From JANPBY01 sp963805505 (GTDB lineage: Bacteria > Actinomycetota > Actinomycetes > DATJPE01): 64,000 bases of DNA. The translations under genes and the position numbers were made by a program. Numbering within the stretch: position 1 is the stretch's first letter; each line of letters opens with the position of its first letter. Below are positions 51,265-60,231 of this stretch, one piece after another. Location: assembly GCA_963805505.1 (NCBI GenBank), contig CAWDUP010000004.1, positions 248,001 to 312,000 on the forward strand, written 5' to 3'. The notes beneath the pieces are model-generated. The model was not told the DNA's origin. It did no database searches and was given only the letters and a program-made list of their open reading frames with translations.

Positions 51265-51897
51265 TCAGGACTCGCCGTCGGAGGGAGCATCGCCGTCTGC
51301 AGGCTCCTCGGCCGTCTCACCCTCAACGCCCTCGAGCTCGGCTACCTCGGGCTCAGCCTCGACCTGCGGCGACAGCACGTGGGCCACCAGGAGCTCGGGG
51401 TCGATCTGCAAGGTGGTGCCGGGGGGCAGCAGCAGGTCGCTTGCGTGCACCTGCATGCCTGGCGTCGCCTTGTCGAGGTCGAAGGTGAGCTCAGAGGGGA
51501 TCGCCGTTGCTTCCGCCTCGACGGTGATCGTGTTCTCGACGATGTCGATGACGCCCCCGTCGACCGGCGTTCCGGTGATGTGGAGCACCACGTCGACGAC
51601 AACCTTCTCGCCGCGCTTCACCACGATCAGATCGACGTGCTCGATGGTGCCGCGGATGGGGTCACGCTGGACCGACTTCGGCAGGGTCAGCTCGTTGCCC
51701 CCCTCGAGGGCCACCTCGAGCAGCACATTGGCGCTCTTCAGAGCCAGCATCAGATCGTGCTCCGGCAAGGTGACGTGTCGTGGGGCAGTCCCGTGGCCGT
51801 AGACGACAGCCGGCACCCGCGAAGCCCGTCGAGCGCGTCGAGCAGCACCCTTGCCGAACTCGGTGCGGGGTTCGGCAGCAATCTGGATCTCGGACAT
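51265..51897 (-). CDS. rplY: 50S ribosomal protein L25 (Ctc/TL5 type)
   Basis: A 210-residue long-form L25 that binds 5S rRNA. The N-terminal L25 domain is EIQIAAEPRTEFGKGAARRARRASRVPAVVYGHG, and the C-terminal TL5 beta domain runs from VDVVLHITGTPVDGGVIDIVEN to LPPGTTLQIDPELLVAHV. A very acidic tail of ~30 residues ends the protein. ATG 51897 is chosen as the family start, although the frame is open 22 codons upstream. A 43-nt gap separates it from pth. The 188 nt before its start probably hold its own promoter; only a short CGAACG/CGTTCG inverted repeat is seen there. Confidence 0.96.
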   Translation of the reverse strand: MSEIQIAAEPRTEFGKGAARRARRASRVPAVVYGHGTAPRHVTLPEHDLMLALKSANVLLEVALEGGNELTLPKSVQRDPIRGTIEHVDLIVVKRGEKVVVDVVLHITGTPVDGGVIDIVENTITVEAEATAIPSELTFDLDKATPGMQVHASDLLLPPGTTLQIDPELLVAHVLSPQVEAEPEVAELEGVEGETAEEPADGDAPSDGES

Positions 51898-52085
51898 GCG
51901 GTGGGGCTCCTCGAAGACACGCGCGGCTGGACCACGCTGGCTGATGCGGTCGACCCGGCGCACGACACGGCGGGGACCGCGTCGATCACGGAGGACGAAC
52001 GCGACGTTCGCTCCCTCGCCGAGGCAACTCCCGAAGTGTAGGCCCAGGGACGGGGCCGCCCAAATCAGGTTCCCGGAGCAGGAAT

Positions 52086-53066
52086 TCAGGCGTTGCCGTC
52101 GAAAAGGCTGGTCACGGACCCGTCGTCGAAAACCTCGCGAATGGCGCGAGCGAGCAACGGCGCGATGGATAGCACGGTCAGCTTGTCGAACAGGTGCTCG
52201 TCGGAGATCGGGAGCGTGTCGGTGACGACCACCTCGGACACTCGTGAGTTCTTGAGCAGGTCCACAGCCGGTGGCGAGAAGATCGCGTGGGTTGCTGCGA
52301 TGATGACATCGGCTGCGCCCGCCTCGAACAGCGCGTCGGCGGCCTTGGTGATCGTCCCGCCGGTATCGATCATGTCGTCTTGCAGGATGCAGGTGCGGCC
52401 AGCGACGTCACCGACCACGCGGTTGGCAGTGGCCTCGTTGGGTCGATCGGGGTCGCGAGTCTTGTGGATGAACGCCAGCGGCGCCCCGCCTAGTGTTTCC
52501 GACCACCGCTCGGCCAGCCTCAGGCGACCGGCATCCGGCGAGACGACCGCCACCCGGGACCTGTCGATCCGTCGTCCGACATGGGTCGCGAGAAGCGGCA
52601 GGGCGAAGAGGTGGTCGACCGGTCCGTCGAAAAAACCCTGGATCTGCGCGGTGTGCAGGTCGACTGCCATGAGCCGATCAGCGCCGGCGGACTTGAACAG
52701 ATCGGCCATCAACCGCGCAGAGATCGGCTCACGCCCGCGATGCTTCTTGTCCTGCCTGGCGTAGCCATAGAAGGGGAGCACCACCGTGATCCGCTTGGCC
52801 GACGCCCGTTTGAGCGCGTCGACCATGATCAGCTGCTCCATGATCCACTTGTTGATGTCCTGAGAGTGCGACTGCATGACGAAGGCGTCACTGCCTCGGA
52901 CCGACTCCTGGAAGCGGACGAAGATCTCGCCGTTCGCGAAGTCGTAGGCGGCGGTCGGCACCAGCTGGACGCCCAGCTCTTCCGCGACCTGCTCGGCAAG
53001 CATCGGGTGAGCGCGCCCGCTGAAGAGCTTGAGCGTCTTCTCGTTGGCCGTCTTGATGCCGGTCAC
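52086..53066 (-). CDS. prs: Ribose-phosphate pyrophosphokinase
   Basis: Makes PRPP from ribose 5-phosphate and ATP for nucleotide, His and Trp synthesis. At 326 residues it is the bacterial class I length. It has LKLFSGRAHPMLAEQVAEELGV, the flexible ATP loop FYGYARQDKKHRGREPISARL, the divalent-metal/PRPP segment MAVDLHTAQIQGFFDGPVDHL, KTRDP and the PRPP-binding loop DDMIDTGGTI. The GTG start at 53066 overlaps the glmU stop (GTGA), giving the usual glmU-prs coupling that links UDP-GlcNAc and PRPP synthesis. Confidence 0.97.
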   Translation of the reverse strand: MTGIKTANEKTLKLFSGRAHPMLAEQVAEELGVQLVPTAAYDFANGEIFVRFQESVRGSDAFVMQSHSQDINKWIMEQLIMVDALKRASAKRITVVLPFYGYARQDKKHRGREPISARLMADLFKSAGADRLMAVDLHTAQIQGFFDGPVDHLFALPLLATHVGRRIDRSRVAVVSPDAGRLRLAERWSETLGGAPLAFIHKTRDPDRPNEATANRVVGDVAGRTCILQDDMIDTGGTITKAADALFEAGAADVIIAATHAIFSPPAVDLLKNSRVSEVVVTDTLPISDEHLFDKLTVLSIAPLLARAIREVFDDGSVTSLFDGNA

Positions 53067-54595
53067 GGGTTCTGCCCCTCATGTGGGTCCGGAGAGCTGG
53101 TCATCGGGCTTTCGGCTGGGTCGGTGGGGTCCCCGCCGGGGGTGCCTGCGGAGGATTGTGCCCCCTCCCCGGGATCATGCGCGCGGGCGGCTGCCTCGTC
53201 AGCAGGTGTCCCCGCTCGCTTGCGCGCCACCCAGCCCTCGATGTTGCGCTGTCGGGCCCGGGCGACGCCCATGGCGCCCGGAGGAACGTCCTGGTCGATC
53301 ACCGATCCTGCGGCGGTGTAGGCACCGTCGCCGATCGTCACCGGCGCGATCAGCATGGTGTCGCTTCCGACGCGTACGTGGTCACCCACCACGGTTCGAT
53401 GCTTGCCGACACCGTCGTAGTTCACGAACACCGTCGCCGCGCCGATGTTCGCGCCCGCGCCGACTTCAGCGTCCCCGACGTAGGACAGGTGCGGGACCTT
53501 GGACCCGGCACCGATGGTGGAGTTCTTGACCTCGACGAAGGCCCCGATGCGTCCACCGACCCCCAGCTCGGTGCCAGGGCGCACGTAGGAGAACGGTCCG
53601 ACCAGCGCACCATCGGCCACCTCGGCCCCATCGAGGTGGCTACGAATGATGCGAGCCTCGGCGCCCACGACCGTGTCCCGAAGCGTCGAGTCGGGACCGA
53701 TGACGGCACCGGCGGCAATGACGGTCGCCCCATGGAGCTGGACCCCGGGCAGCAGGGTCACCTCTGCGGCGAGAACCACCCCGACGTCCAGCCAAACCGT
53801 GGCTGGGTCGACCACGGTCACGCCCGCCCGCATCCACCCGGTCAGCAAGCGGTCGCGCAGGCAGGCGCCCGCCTGCGCGAGCTGGACCCGATCATTGACC
53901 CCCAGGACCTCGACGGCATCGTCGGCGACGACCGCCGCGACGACGCGCCGATCCGCCGTCAGGAGCCCGATGACGTCGGTGAGGTATTCCTCACCTTGGC
54001 TGTTGTCTCGGGACAGCCTGCCCAACGCGTCACGCAGGGCGGTCACGTCGAAGGCATAGACGCCGGAGTTCACCTCCCGGATGCCCCGTTGCTCCGCGGT
54101 CGCATCACGGTCTTCCACGATGCCGTCCACCAGCAGATCGGGGTTGCGCAGCACTCGTCCGTAGCCGGTCGGATCGTCGACGACGGCTGTCAGGACCGTC
54201 GCGGCCGCGGCGCTGTCGTGATGACAGCTCAGCAACCGGTCAAGGGCCTGCGGCGTCAGGAGTGGCGTGTCACCGGCGAGCACGACGACGACGCCGCTCT
54301 CGGCCGCCACGGTCTGCAGCGCAAGTCCTACGGCGTGCCCGGTGCCGAGCTGCTCGGGCTGCTCGACGGTTCTGGCGCCGACGTCCAACGCCAGGACGTG
54401 GGCGGCCACCTGCTCCTTCGCATGCCCGACGACGACCACCAGCTCATCGGGGCCGATCGCTCGCGTCGTGTTCAGCACGTGGTTGACCAGGCTGCGCCCG
54501 GCGATCTCGTGCAGCACCTTCGGCGTCGCCGAATGCATCCGCCGACCTTCGCCGGCGGCAAGAACGATCGCGGCTACCGGGCGGGGCTGACTCAC
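53063..54595 (-). CDS. glmU: Bifunctional GlmU (GlcN-1-P acetyltransferase / GlcNAc-1-P uridyltransferase)
   Basis: Makes UDP-GlcNAc for peptidoglycan and other glycans. The N-terminal uridyltransferase domain has AIVLAAGEGRRMHSATPKVLHEIAGRSL near residue 9 and GDTPLLTP. The C-terminal left-handed beta-helix has hexapeptide repeats including PFSYVRPGTELGVGGRIGAFVEVKNSTIG, VGDAEVGAGANIGAATVFVNYDGVGKHRT and the YTAAGSVIDQDVPPGAMGVARARQRN active-site arch. A ~50-residue Pro/Asp-rich tail extends past the helix, as in mycobacteria. GTG 54595 is chosen; a GTG nine codons upstream lacks a ribosome-binding site. Confidence 0.96.
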   Translation of the reverse strand: MSQPRPVAAIVLAAGEGRRMHSATPKVLHEIAGRSLVNHVLNTTRAIGPDELVVVVGHAKEQVAAHVLALDVGARTVEQPEQLGTGHAVGLALQTVAAESGVVVVLAGDTPLLTPQALDRLLSCHHDSAAAATVLTAVVDDPTGYGRVLRNPDLLVDGIVEDRDATAEQRGIREVNSGVYAFDVTALRDALGRLSRDNSQGEEYLTDVIGLLTADRRVVAAVVADDAVEVLGVNDRVQLAQAGACLRDRLLTGWMRAGVTVVDPATVWLDVGVVLAAEVTLLPGVQLHGATVIAAGAVIGPDSTLRDTVVGAEARIIRSHLDGAEVADGALVGPFSYVRPGTELGVGGRIGAFVEVKNSTIGAGSKVPHLSYVGDAEVGAGANIGAATVFVNYDGVGKHRTVVGDHVRVGSDTMLIAPVTIGDGAYTAAGSVIDQDVPPGAMGVARARQRNIEGWVARKRAGTPADEAAARAHDPGEGAQSSAGTPGGDPTDPAESPMTSSPDPHEGQNP

Positions 54596-54666
54596 AGGCT
54601 CACCGGAGGCACCGAGCTCCACGCTCCCTGGACGACGTCGGCGGGCAGGCCCAGCGTAACGGTGCG

Positions 54667-54737
54667 CTCCCGGGCGTGGATTCGAACCACGATGACGACT
54701 TCCAAAGAGTCGCGTCCTGCCATTGAACGACCCGGGA
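54667..54737 (-). tRNA. tRNA-Gln (anticodon UUG)
   Basis: A 71-nt cloverleaf on the minus strand: acceptor UCCCGGG/CCCGGGA with discriminator G, D arm GUUC/GGAC, anticodon stem CGACU/AGUCG with loop CUUUGGA, and T arm CGUGG/CCACG with loop UUCGAAU. Positions 34-36 read UUG, decoding CAA. CCA is not encoded. It lies upstream of glmU on the same strand. Confidence 0.93.
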
Positions 54738-54804
54738 CCGGGGCATCAGGGTATCCGCGGCACGGGGTCGCAGTTTCGCGCCCCGCAGGCCGCCAGCTAG
54801 CAAC

Positions 54805-54833
54805 CTACGCCACCGTAGGTTACGGTGGCGTAG
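54805..54833. promoter_or_regulatory. Perfect 13-bp palindrome, likely TetR operator
   Basis: CTACGCCACCGTA (54805-54817) and TACGGTGGCGTAG (54821-54833) are perfect inverted repeats around GGT, 31 nt before the desaturase ATG. The size and symmetry suit two TetR-type dimers, and a TetR gene follows the desaturase. The site overlaps where the promoter or 5' leader must be, so repression is the likely mode. Confidence 0.78.
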
Positions 54834-54864
54834 CCAAAGACCCCACGCGCAGCGAGGTGAACCC

Positions 54865-55803
54865 GTGCCTGATCCCACACCCACAGCCGTCCAGGAAGTG
54901 CGCGCCTTCCACGGTGACGACCGCAAGAAGACCTGGGAGCAGCTCGCGCTCGCCTTGTTCGTCGCGATCCCCTTCCTGGCCATCCTGCTTGCGGTACCCG
55001 TCGCCTGGGGATGGGGCATGGGCTGGGCCGATGTGGGCTTGGCCCTGGCCTTCTACGTCTTCTCCGGCCTCGGCATCACCGTCGGCTTCCATCGTTACCT
55101 GACGCATGGCGCGTTCAAGGCCAAGCGCGCCCTGCGAGCCACGCTCGCGGTGGCCGGATCGCTGGCCATCGAGGGACCGGTCATCCGCTGGGTGGCCGAC
55201 CACCGCAAGCACCACGCGTTCAGTGACCGCGAGGGTGATCCACACAGCCCCTGGCGCTACGGCGAGAGCGTGCGAGCGCTGACCAAGGGCCTCTGGTACG
55301 CCCACGTCGGATGGCTTTTCGACGTCGAGCAGACCAATCAGGCCAAGTACGCGCCCGACCTGCTCAAGGACTCCACGATCGTGCGCATCTCGCGCTCGTT
55401 CCCTTGGCTGGTCGCGTTCTCGCTGCTTGGACCGGCGCTGCTGGGTGGGCTCTTGACCTGGTCGTGGCAAGGCGCCGTGACTGCCTTCTTCTGGGCCGGG
55501 TTGGTCCGCGTCGGGCTCCTGCATCACGTGACGTGGTCGATCAACTCCTTGTGCCACGTCTACGGTTCCAAGCCCTTCGTGACCCGTGACCGGTCGGGGA
55601 ACCTCGCCTGGCTGGCCATCCCGTCCTTCGGCGAGTCCTGGCACAACCTGCACCACGCCGACCCGACCGCCGCCCGCCACGGAGTGCTGCCCGGACAGAT
55701 CGACCCCAGCGCGGCAGTCATCAGAGCGTTCGAACGAGCGGGCTGGGCCTACGACGTGCGCTGGCCGACCGAGGAGCGCCTCGCTGCCAGAAGGGCCGCC
55801 TAG
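54865..55803 (+). CDS. Acyl-CoA/acyl-lipid fatty acid desaturase (stearoyl type)
   Basis: A 312-residue integral-membrane di-iron desaturase that introduces a cis double bond (probably delta-9) into fatty acyl chains. The three histidine boxes are HRYLTH near residue 77, HRKHH near 113 and HNLHH near 253; two pairs of transmembrane segments flank them. Its length and the LHHVTWSINSLCH motif fit the DesA3/stearoyl-CoA desaturase branch. The upstream palindrome and the overlapping TetR gene suggest feedback by acyl-CoA (inference from known desaturase regulators). GTG 54865 is the start; GAGGTGA is its ribosome-binding site. Confidence 0.93.
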   Translation: MPDPTPTAVQEVRAFHGDDRKKTWEQLALALFVAIPFLAILLAVPVAWGWGMGWADVGLALAFYVFSGLGITVGFHRYLTHGAFKAKRALRATLAVAGSLAIEGPVIRWVADHRKHHAFSDREGDPHSPWRYGESVRALTKGLWYAHVGWLFDVEQTNQAKYAPDLLKDSTIVRISRSFPWLVAFSLLGPALLGGLLTWSWQGAVTAFFWAGLVRVGLLHHVTWSINSLCHVYGSKPFVTRDRSGNLAWLAIPSFGESWHNLHHADPTAARHGVLPGQIDPSAAVIRAFERAGWAYDVRWPTEERLAARRAA

Positions 55804-56489
55804 TGACGGGGAGCGACGGCGCGCAGCCCACGAAGGCTCCAGCGACGACCGTGCCTGGCCGGCCGGCTGAGACCCCGCCGATCCGGACTCGAGGTCGGAT
55901 GAGCGGTGCAGAACGGCGCGCACAGCTGATCGACGTCGGCCGTTCCCTGTTTGCGGACAAGGGTTTCGACGGCACCAGCGTCGAGGAGATCGCCTCGAAG
56001 GCGGGAGTGTCGAAGCCGGTCGTCTACGAGCACTTCGGCGGCAAGGAGGGACTGTACGCCGTCGTCGTCGACCGCGAGATGCAACGCCTGCTCGACGGGG
56101 TCACCGGCGCCCTCACGGCGGGGAACCCGCGGAGCCTGCTCGAGCAGGCCGCCTTGGCCCTCCTTGACTACATCGACGACAACGCTGACGGCTTCCGGAT
56201 CCTGGTCCGCGACTCGTCGGTCGGAACGACCAGCGGCTCCTTCGCCAGTCTCATCAACGACATCGCCACCCGGGTGGAGCACCTGCTGCTGGGTGAGTTC
56301 AAGGCTCGCGGCTTCGACACGAAGTTCGCACCCATGTACAGCCAGATGCTCGTTGGGATGGTCGCCCTGACCGGTCAGTGGTGGCTGGACGTGCGCAAGC
56401 CCAAGAAGGCCGATGTTGCTGCTCATCTGGTCAACCTGGCGTGGAACGGGTTGTCCGGGCTGGAGAGCCGACCGCGGCTGCACGGCTGA
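55803..56489 (+). CDS. TetR-family regulator of the desaturase
   Basis: A 228-residue TetR repressor. After a ~30-residue disordered N-terminus, the HTH domain (~35-85) reads RRAQLIDVGRSLFADKGFDGTSVEEIASKAGVSKPVVYEHFGGKEGLYAVVVD, followed by a helical ligand-binding domain. Its GTG overlaps the desaturase TAG stop by one base, so the two are co-expressed and the regulator most likely binds the palindrome at 54805. The ligand is unknown; long-chain acyl-CoA is the obvious candidate by analogy. Confidence 0.92.
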   Translation: MTGSDGAQPTKAPATTVPGRPAETPPIRTRGRMSGAERRAQLIDVGRSLFADKGFDGTSVEEIASKAGVSKPVVYEHFGGKEGLYAVVVDREMQRLLDGVTGALTAGNPRSLLEQAALALLDYIDDNADGFRILVRDSSVGTTSGSFASLINDIATRVEHLLLGEFKARGFDTKFAPMYSQMLVGMVALTGQWWLDVRKPKKADVAAHLVNLAWNGLSGLESRPRLHG

Positions 56490-56528
56490 GGGCAGCGCAC
56501 GAGCCCTACTTGGCGCTAGCGTCGTCCA

Positions 56529-57032
56529 ATGACTGAGACCCCGGACCCGTACGCACCTCAGGGCCAGCCCCCATCACCGCCTCCGCAGCAGTACGGTCAG
56601 CCGCCCTCCTGGCAGCCGCCACCAGCGGCACCGGGTGGTCAAGTGCCGCCCGGTTATCCCCCGCCCTACGCGCAGCCGTATGCGCAGCCCTACCCACCGG
56701 CGAAGCAGGGACTGCCGCAGGGGCTTGCCGTCGGCGCGCTGATCGTCGGCATCGTCGCGGTGCTCGGCTCGTGGATCCCCGTTGTGGGAGCCATCATCGG
56801 GCTGGTCGCCGTCATCTTGGGAATCGTCGCCTGGCGGCGGGCCAGCACCGGGCGCGGCGCCGGGATGGCCATGGCCGTCACCGGAGCCATCCTCGGCCTG
56901 GTCGCGATCGTCATCGGGGTGATCGCCACCGTGTTCGCGATCTGGTTTCTCTCGCGCACCTGGGACTGCTTCGACACCAGCCTGACCGACGCGCAGCGGA
57001 CCTCGTGCTTCGACAACGCGTTGAACAACTAG
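56529..57032 (+). CDS. DUF4190-type membrane protein, Pro/Gln-rich N-terminus
   Basis: A 167-residue protein. The first ~60 residues are a Pro/Gln/Tyr-rich low-complexity cytoplasmic segment (repeats of YAQPY). Two transmembrane helices follow (LAVGALIVGIVAVLGSWIPVVGAIIGLVAVILGIVAWRRA and MAMAVTGAILGLVAIVIGVIATVFAIWFL) with the short GRGAGMAMA linker typical of DUF4190 proteins. A C-terminal extracytoplasmic tail has two Cys (WDCFDTS and TSCFDN) that could pair. Function unknown; proline-rich tails of this sort often bind proteins. Confidence 0.8.
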   Translation: MTETPDPYAPQGQPPSPPPQQYGQPPSWQPPPAAPGGQVPPGYPPPYAQPYAQPYPPAKQGLPQGLAVGALIVGIVAVLGSWIPVVGAIIGLVAVILGIVAWRRASTGRGAGMAMAVTGAILGLVAIVIGVIATVFAIWFLSRTWDCFDTSLTDAQRTSCFDNALNN

Positions 57033-57111
57033 AGCCGAGGGCGACTAGCCCGATCAACGCGGCCGTGGCGGCAAGAGTGGTCTCTTGACGTCGAGACACT
57101 ACGGTTGGACC

Positions 57112-57618
57112 GTGGAAGACGAGGTCGATCGGCTGGTCGAAGCCTGGCAGCGGGAACGGCCGGACCTCGATGTTGCGCCGCTCGGTGTCCTCTCCCGCGT
57201 CAGCCGGCTGGCCCGTCACCTCGACCGGGCGCGCCGGGCGGCCTTCGCCGGGCACCAGCTCGAGGCATGGGAGTTCGACGTGCTGGCAGCCCTTAGACGC
57301 GCCGGGGCGCCGTACGAGCTGTCACCCGGCGTTCTGCTCACTCGCACCCTGGTCACGTCGGGGACCATGACCAACCGGATCGACCGGCTGGAATCGCGGG
57401 GACTCGTGGTCCGTCGAGCTGCTCCCAGCGACCGCAGGGGTGTCCTCGTTCGACTCACGGACGAGGGACGCGCGGCCGTCGACGCCGCCCTGGCCGACCT
57501 GCTCGAGCACGAGCGAGCCATCCTCACCGACCTGACGCCCCAAGAGCGCGCCCAGCTCGCGGACCTGCTACGGATCCTCGTCTCCCCCTTCGACGCCGAG
57601 GACTCACCCGCCCCGTGA
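57112..57618 (+). CDS. MarR-family transcriptional regulator
   Basis: A 168-residue winged-helix regulator with FDVLAALRRAGAPYELSPGVLLTRTLVTSGTMTNRIDRLESRGLVVRRAAPSDRRGVLVRLT covering the HTH and wing, then the dimerisation helix. GTG 57112 is preferred: TACGGT (57100-57105) placed 6 nt before it looks like a -10 element for a leaderless transcript, though no -35 is evident. The frame is open nine codons further upstream with a TTG. There is no transporter partner next to it; the neighbouring ComB-like gene is convergent. Confidence 0.87.
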   Translation: MEDEVDRLVEAWQRERPDLDVAPLGVLSRVSRLARHLDRARRAAFAGHQLEAWEFDVLAALRRAGAPYELSPGVLLTRTLVTSGTMTNRIDRLESRGLVVRRAAPSDRRGVLVRLTDEGRAAVDAALADLLEHERAILTDLTPQERAQLADLLRILVSPFDAEDSPAP

Positions 57619-57664
57619 CCGAGGTCGGGCTGCCAGCAGGCCCGCCAGGTGCGTCGCGATCCGG

Positions 57665-58357
57665 TCAGGCGGACTCGAAGCGACCGTTGCGCAGGATCGG
57701 AGCGACGTCGTCGACGTCGAGCTCGTCGGCCATCTGTACGTCGCCGAGGAAGCCGCGTTCGATGAGTTCGAGCCCGCTGGGGCACTCAGCCAATGGACGC
57801 CGTCCACCGAAGGCGAGCGCTGCTGCCAAAGCGTCTGGGCTCGCGTCGCCCTCGACCGCCCCCAGACCGGCGGCGAGCGCACCCGCGCCGATGAAGTCCT
57901 CATAGCTTGGTCGCAACGTTCCGTCCGGCCACCGCTCACCCGCTGGGACCAGCCCCACCCGGTCGACGCCTTGAAGGGCGGATACCACCGAGGCAACGTT
58001 GCGCAGACAGCCGGCATAGACCGGAATGCCGGCACTGACCACGGTATGGGCGATACCGGACCCGTTCGGTGAGGGCAGGATCAGCCGACTGCCTGGGGCG
58101 AGGTCGAGCAGGCTGCTGGGCGACAGCGTCGGGCCTTCTCTGCTGGAGCGCCCCCGGGCCAGGACAGCGCCGATCTCGCGTGCGAGGTTCTCGGCACCCT
58201 CGTTGCCCCACATGTGCGGCCATACGAGGACCCCACGCCGTACGGCGACGGTGACGGCTGTGGTGAAGGACAGCACGTCGATGAGGACCAGCGCATCGCA
58301 GCGCTCGGCAAGCTCTCGGGCGCCGGTCGGACCCCATTCGAGCTCTACGCGTGTCAT
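57665..58357 (-). CDS. comB: 2-phosphosulfolactate phosphatase (ComB) family
   Basis: A 230-residue Mg-dependent phosphatase of the ComB family, which converts 2-phospho-3-sulfolactate to sulfolactate in archaeal coenzyme M synthesis but is widespread in bacteria with unknown physiology. Motifs: ALVLIDVLSFTTAVTVAVRRGVLVWPHMWG near residue 22, SRLILPSPNGSGIAHTV, VYAGCLRNVASVVSAL, and DGTLRPSYEDFIGAGALAAGL. ATG 58357 follows GAGGAGG. It is convergent with the MarR gene and downstream of the ABC-F gene. Assignment to the family is good; the substrate here is unproven. Confidence 0.85.
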   Translation of the reverse strand: MTRVELEWGPTGARELAERCDALVLIDVLSFTTAVTVAVRRGVLVWPHMWGNEGAENLAREIGAVLARGRSSREGPTLSPSSLLDLAPGSRLILPSPNGSGIAHTVVSAGIPVYAGCLRNVASVVSALQGVDRVGLVPAGERWPDGTLRPSYEDFIGAGALAAGLGAVEGDASPDALAAALAFGGRRPLAECPSGLELIERGFLGDVQMADELDVDDVAPILRNGRFESA

Positions 58358-58416
58358 GTGCCTCCTCACAGGCGGGCCGGCTGCCTGCTCGGCGGGTTCG
58401 CGGTGGCCAAGCGACC

Positions 58417-60213
58417 CTACGGGACGTCGTCGACGTGCTCGGCCAGGCGAAGCCAATCGTCCTCGAGCTCGGCGCGTTCGTTCGACAGGGATCTGAGCTC
58501 GGTGTCGAGTGCCAGAACTGCTTCATGGTCGGCCGCGACGTCGACCAGCGCCTGGTGCAGCCGAGCCTCGTCGGCCACGAGCCGCTGGAGCCGGCGTTCG
58601 ATCCTGGCCAGCTCCTTGCTCGCTGCCCGCCGCTGCGCGGAAGCGGCACTGCTCGTCGAGTCGTCTCCCCCAGGTGATCCGGCCGACCCAGTCGACGAGC
58701 CGGGCGCTCGCCCTCGAGTCCGCAGCTCGAGATATTCCTCGACGCCACGTGGCAGGTGCCGCAGCTGTCCGTCGCCGAGCAGTCCATAGATCTGGTCGCA
58801 GACGCGCTCGAGCACGTACCGGTCGTGCGAGACGAGGATGACCGTGCCGGCAAACCCGTCCAGGAGATCCTCGAGGGAGGTCAGCGTCTCGATGTCGAGA
58901 TCGTTGCTGGGCTCGTCGAGGAGCAAGACATTGGGCTGGTCCATCAGTAGGCGCACGAGCTGGAGGCGTCGCCGTTCCCCACCGGAGAGCTCGGCCACCC
59001 GCGTCCACGCTCGATCGGCCCGAAAGCCGAGCCGCTCCACCAACGCCGAGGCCGACATGGTTCGACCGGCACCGAGATCGACCTCTCGCCGCACGCTCTC
59101 GACGGACTCCAGGACCCGCACTGCCCCGTCGGTCTCGGGGACCTCTTGGGTCAAGAAGGCTGGGCGTACGGTCTGACCGACCCGCACCCGGCCGGACGCC
59201 GGTGAAAGCTCACCACTGAGCAGGCGCAGCAGCGAGGTCTTGCCTGCTCCGTTGACCCCGACCAGCCCGATCCGATCACCCGGACCAACAGCCCAGGTGA
59301 GGTGATCGAGGAGAGTCCGCTCGCCGACCTGGAGCGACGCGTCGAGCACCTCATAGACGGTGCGGCCAAGCCGGGTGGTGGCAAAACGCACGAGCTCGAC
59401 GGAGTTGCGCGCGGGTGGCTCGTCCTCGATCAGCTCGTTGGCCGCATCGATGCGGAAGCGTGGCTTGCTGGTGCGCGCTGGCGGACCGCGGCGCAGCCAA
59501 GCCAGCTCCTTGCGCAGCAGGTTGCTCCGCCGAGACTGCTCGGCGGCGCGGACCCGTTCGCGCTCGGCGCGGGCGAGCACGTAGGCCGCGTAGCCGCCGT
59601 CGTACTCATGCACCTGACCGTCGGCCACGTCCCACGTCCTGGTCGCCACGGCGTCGAGGAACCACCGATCGTGCGTGACGACGATGAGCGAGCCGCGGCG
59701 TGCGACGAGGTGGCCGGCCAACCAGTCCACGACCTCGACGTCGAGGTGGTTGGTCGGCTCGTCCAGGATCACCAGGTCGGGGGCATCGACCAGCAGACCC
59801 GCCAGCGCCACCCGTCGACGTTCTCCTCCCGACAGCGCTCCTACCGGTGCGTCGAACGGCAGATCACCCACGAGTGCGGCAACCGCGGAGCGGACGAAGG
59901 AGTCAGCCGACCACTCGTGGTCGGAACGTTGGCCGACGACGGCCGAGCGGATCGAGCGAACCGGATCCAGGACGTCCTCTTGGGCCAGGAAGCCGACCCG
60001 GACCCCGCCGGTGTGCGTGACCCGACCGGAATCTGGCGTCTCGACACCGGCGATCAGCCGAACCAAGGTCGACTTGCCGTCACCGTTGCGCCCGACCACC
60101 CCGACCCGATCGCCCGATGACACCCCAAGACTCACTCGATCGAGGATCCTGCGTGGCCCGTAGGCCTTGGTGACGGCTTCGAGGTTGACGACGTTGACGA
60201 CGGCATTGCTCAC
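58417..60213 (-). CDS. ABC-F family ATPase
   Basis: A 598-residue soluble ATPase with two ABC domains and no membrane part. The Walker A motifs are GRNGDGKST (~37) and GVNGAGKTS (~320), with signature motifs LSGGERRRVALAGLL and LSGGERRRLQLVRLL, each followed by a Walker B VILDEPTNHLD or VLLLDEPSNDLD. The inter-domain linker is short (EYDGGYAAYVLARAERERV) and a C-terminal coiled coil (~520-590) follows. ABC-F proteins act on ribosomes in translation control or antibiotic protection; the C-terminal coil resembles Uup more than EttA. An antibiotic-resistance role cannot be told from sequence. Confidence 0.93.
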   Translation of the reverse strand: MSNAVVNVVNLEAVTKAYGPRRILDRVSLGVSSGDRVGVVGRNGDGKSTLVRLIAGVETPDSGRVTHTGGVRVGFLAQEDVLDPVRSIRSAVVGQRSDHEWSADSFVRSAVAALVGDLPFDAPVGALSGGERRRVALAGLLVDAPDLVILDEPTNHLDVEVVDWLAGHLVARRGSLIVVTHDRWFLDAVATRTWDVADGQVHEYDGGYAAYVLARAERERVRAAEQSRRSNLLRKELAWLRRGPPARTSKPRFRIDAANELIEDEPPARNSVELVRFATTRLGRTVYEVLDASLQVGERTLLDHLTWAVGPGDRIGLVGVNGAGKTSLLRLLSGELSPASGRVRVGQTVRPAFLTQEVPETDGAVRVLESVESVRREVDLGAGRTMSASALVERLGFRADRAWTRVAELSGGERRRLQLVRLLMDQPNVLLLDEPSNDLDIETLTSLEDLLDGFAGTVILVSHDRYVLERVCDQIYGLLGDGQLRHLPRGVEEYLELRTRGRAPGSSTGSAGSPGGDDSTSSAASAQRRAASKELARIERRLQRLVADEARLHQALVDVAADHEAVLALDTELRSLSNERAELEDDWLRLAEHVDDVP

Positions 60214-60231
60214 GAGGTGCAGACTCGCTGA

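Noticed and set aside
54667..54737. tRNA-Gln as attachment site of a genomic island
   Set aside because: No integrase and no repeat of the tRNA 3' end was noticed nearby, and glmU and the desaturase unit are ordinary chromosomal neighbours.
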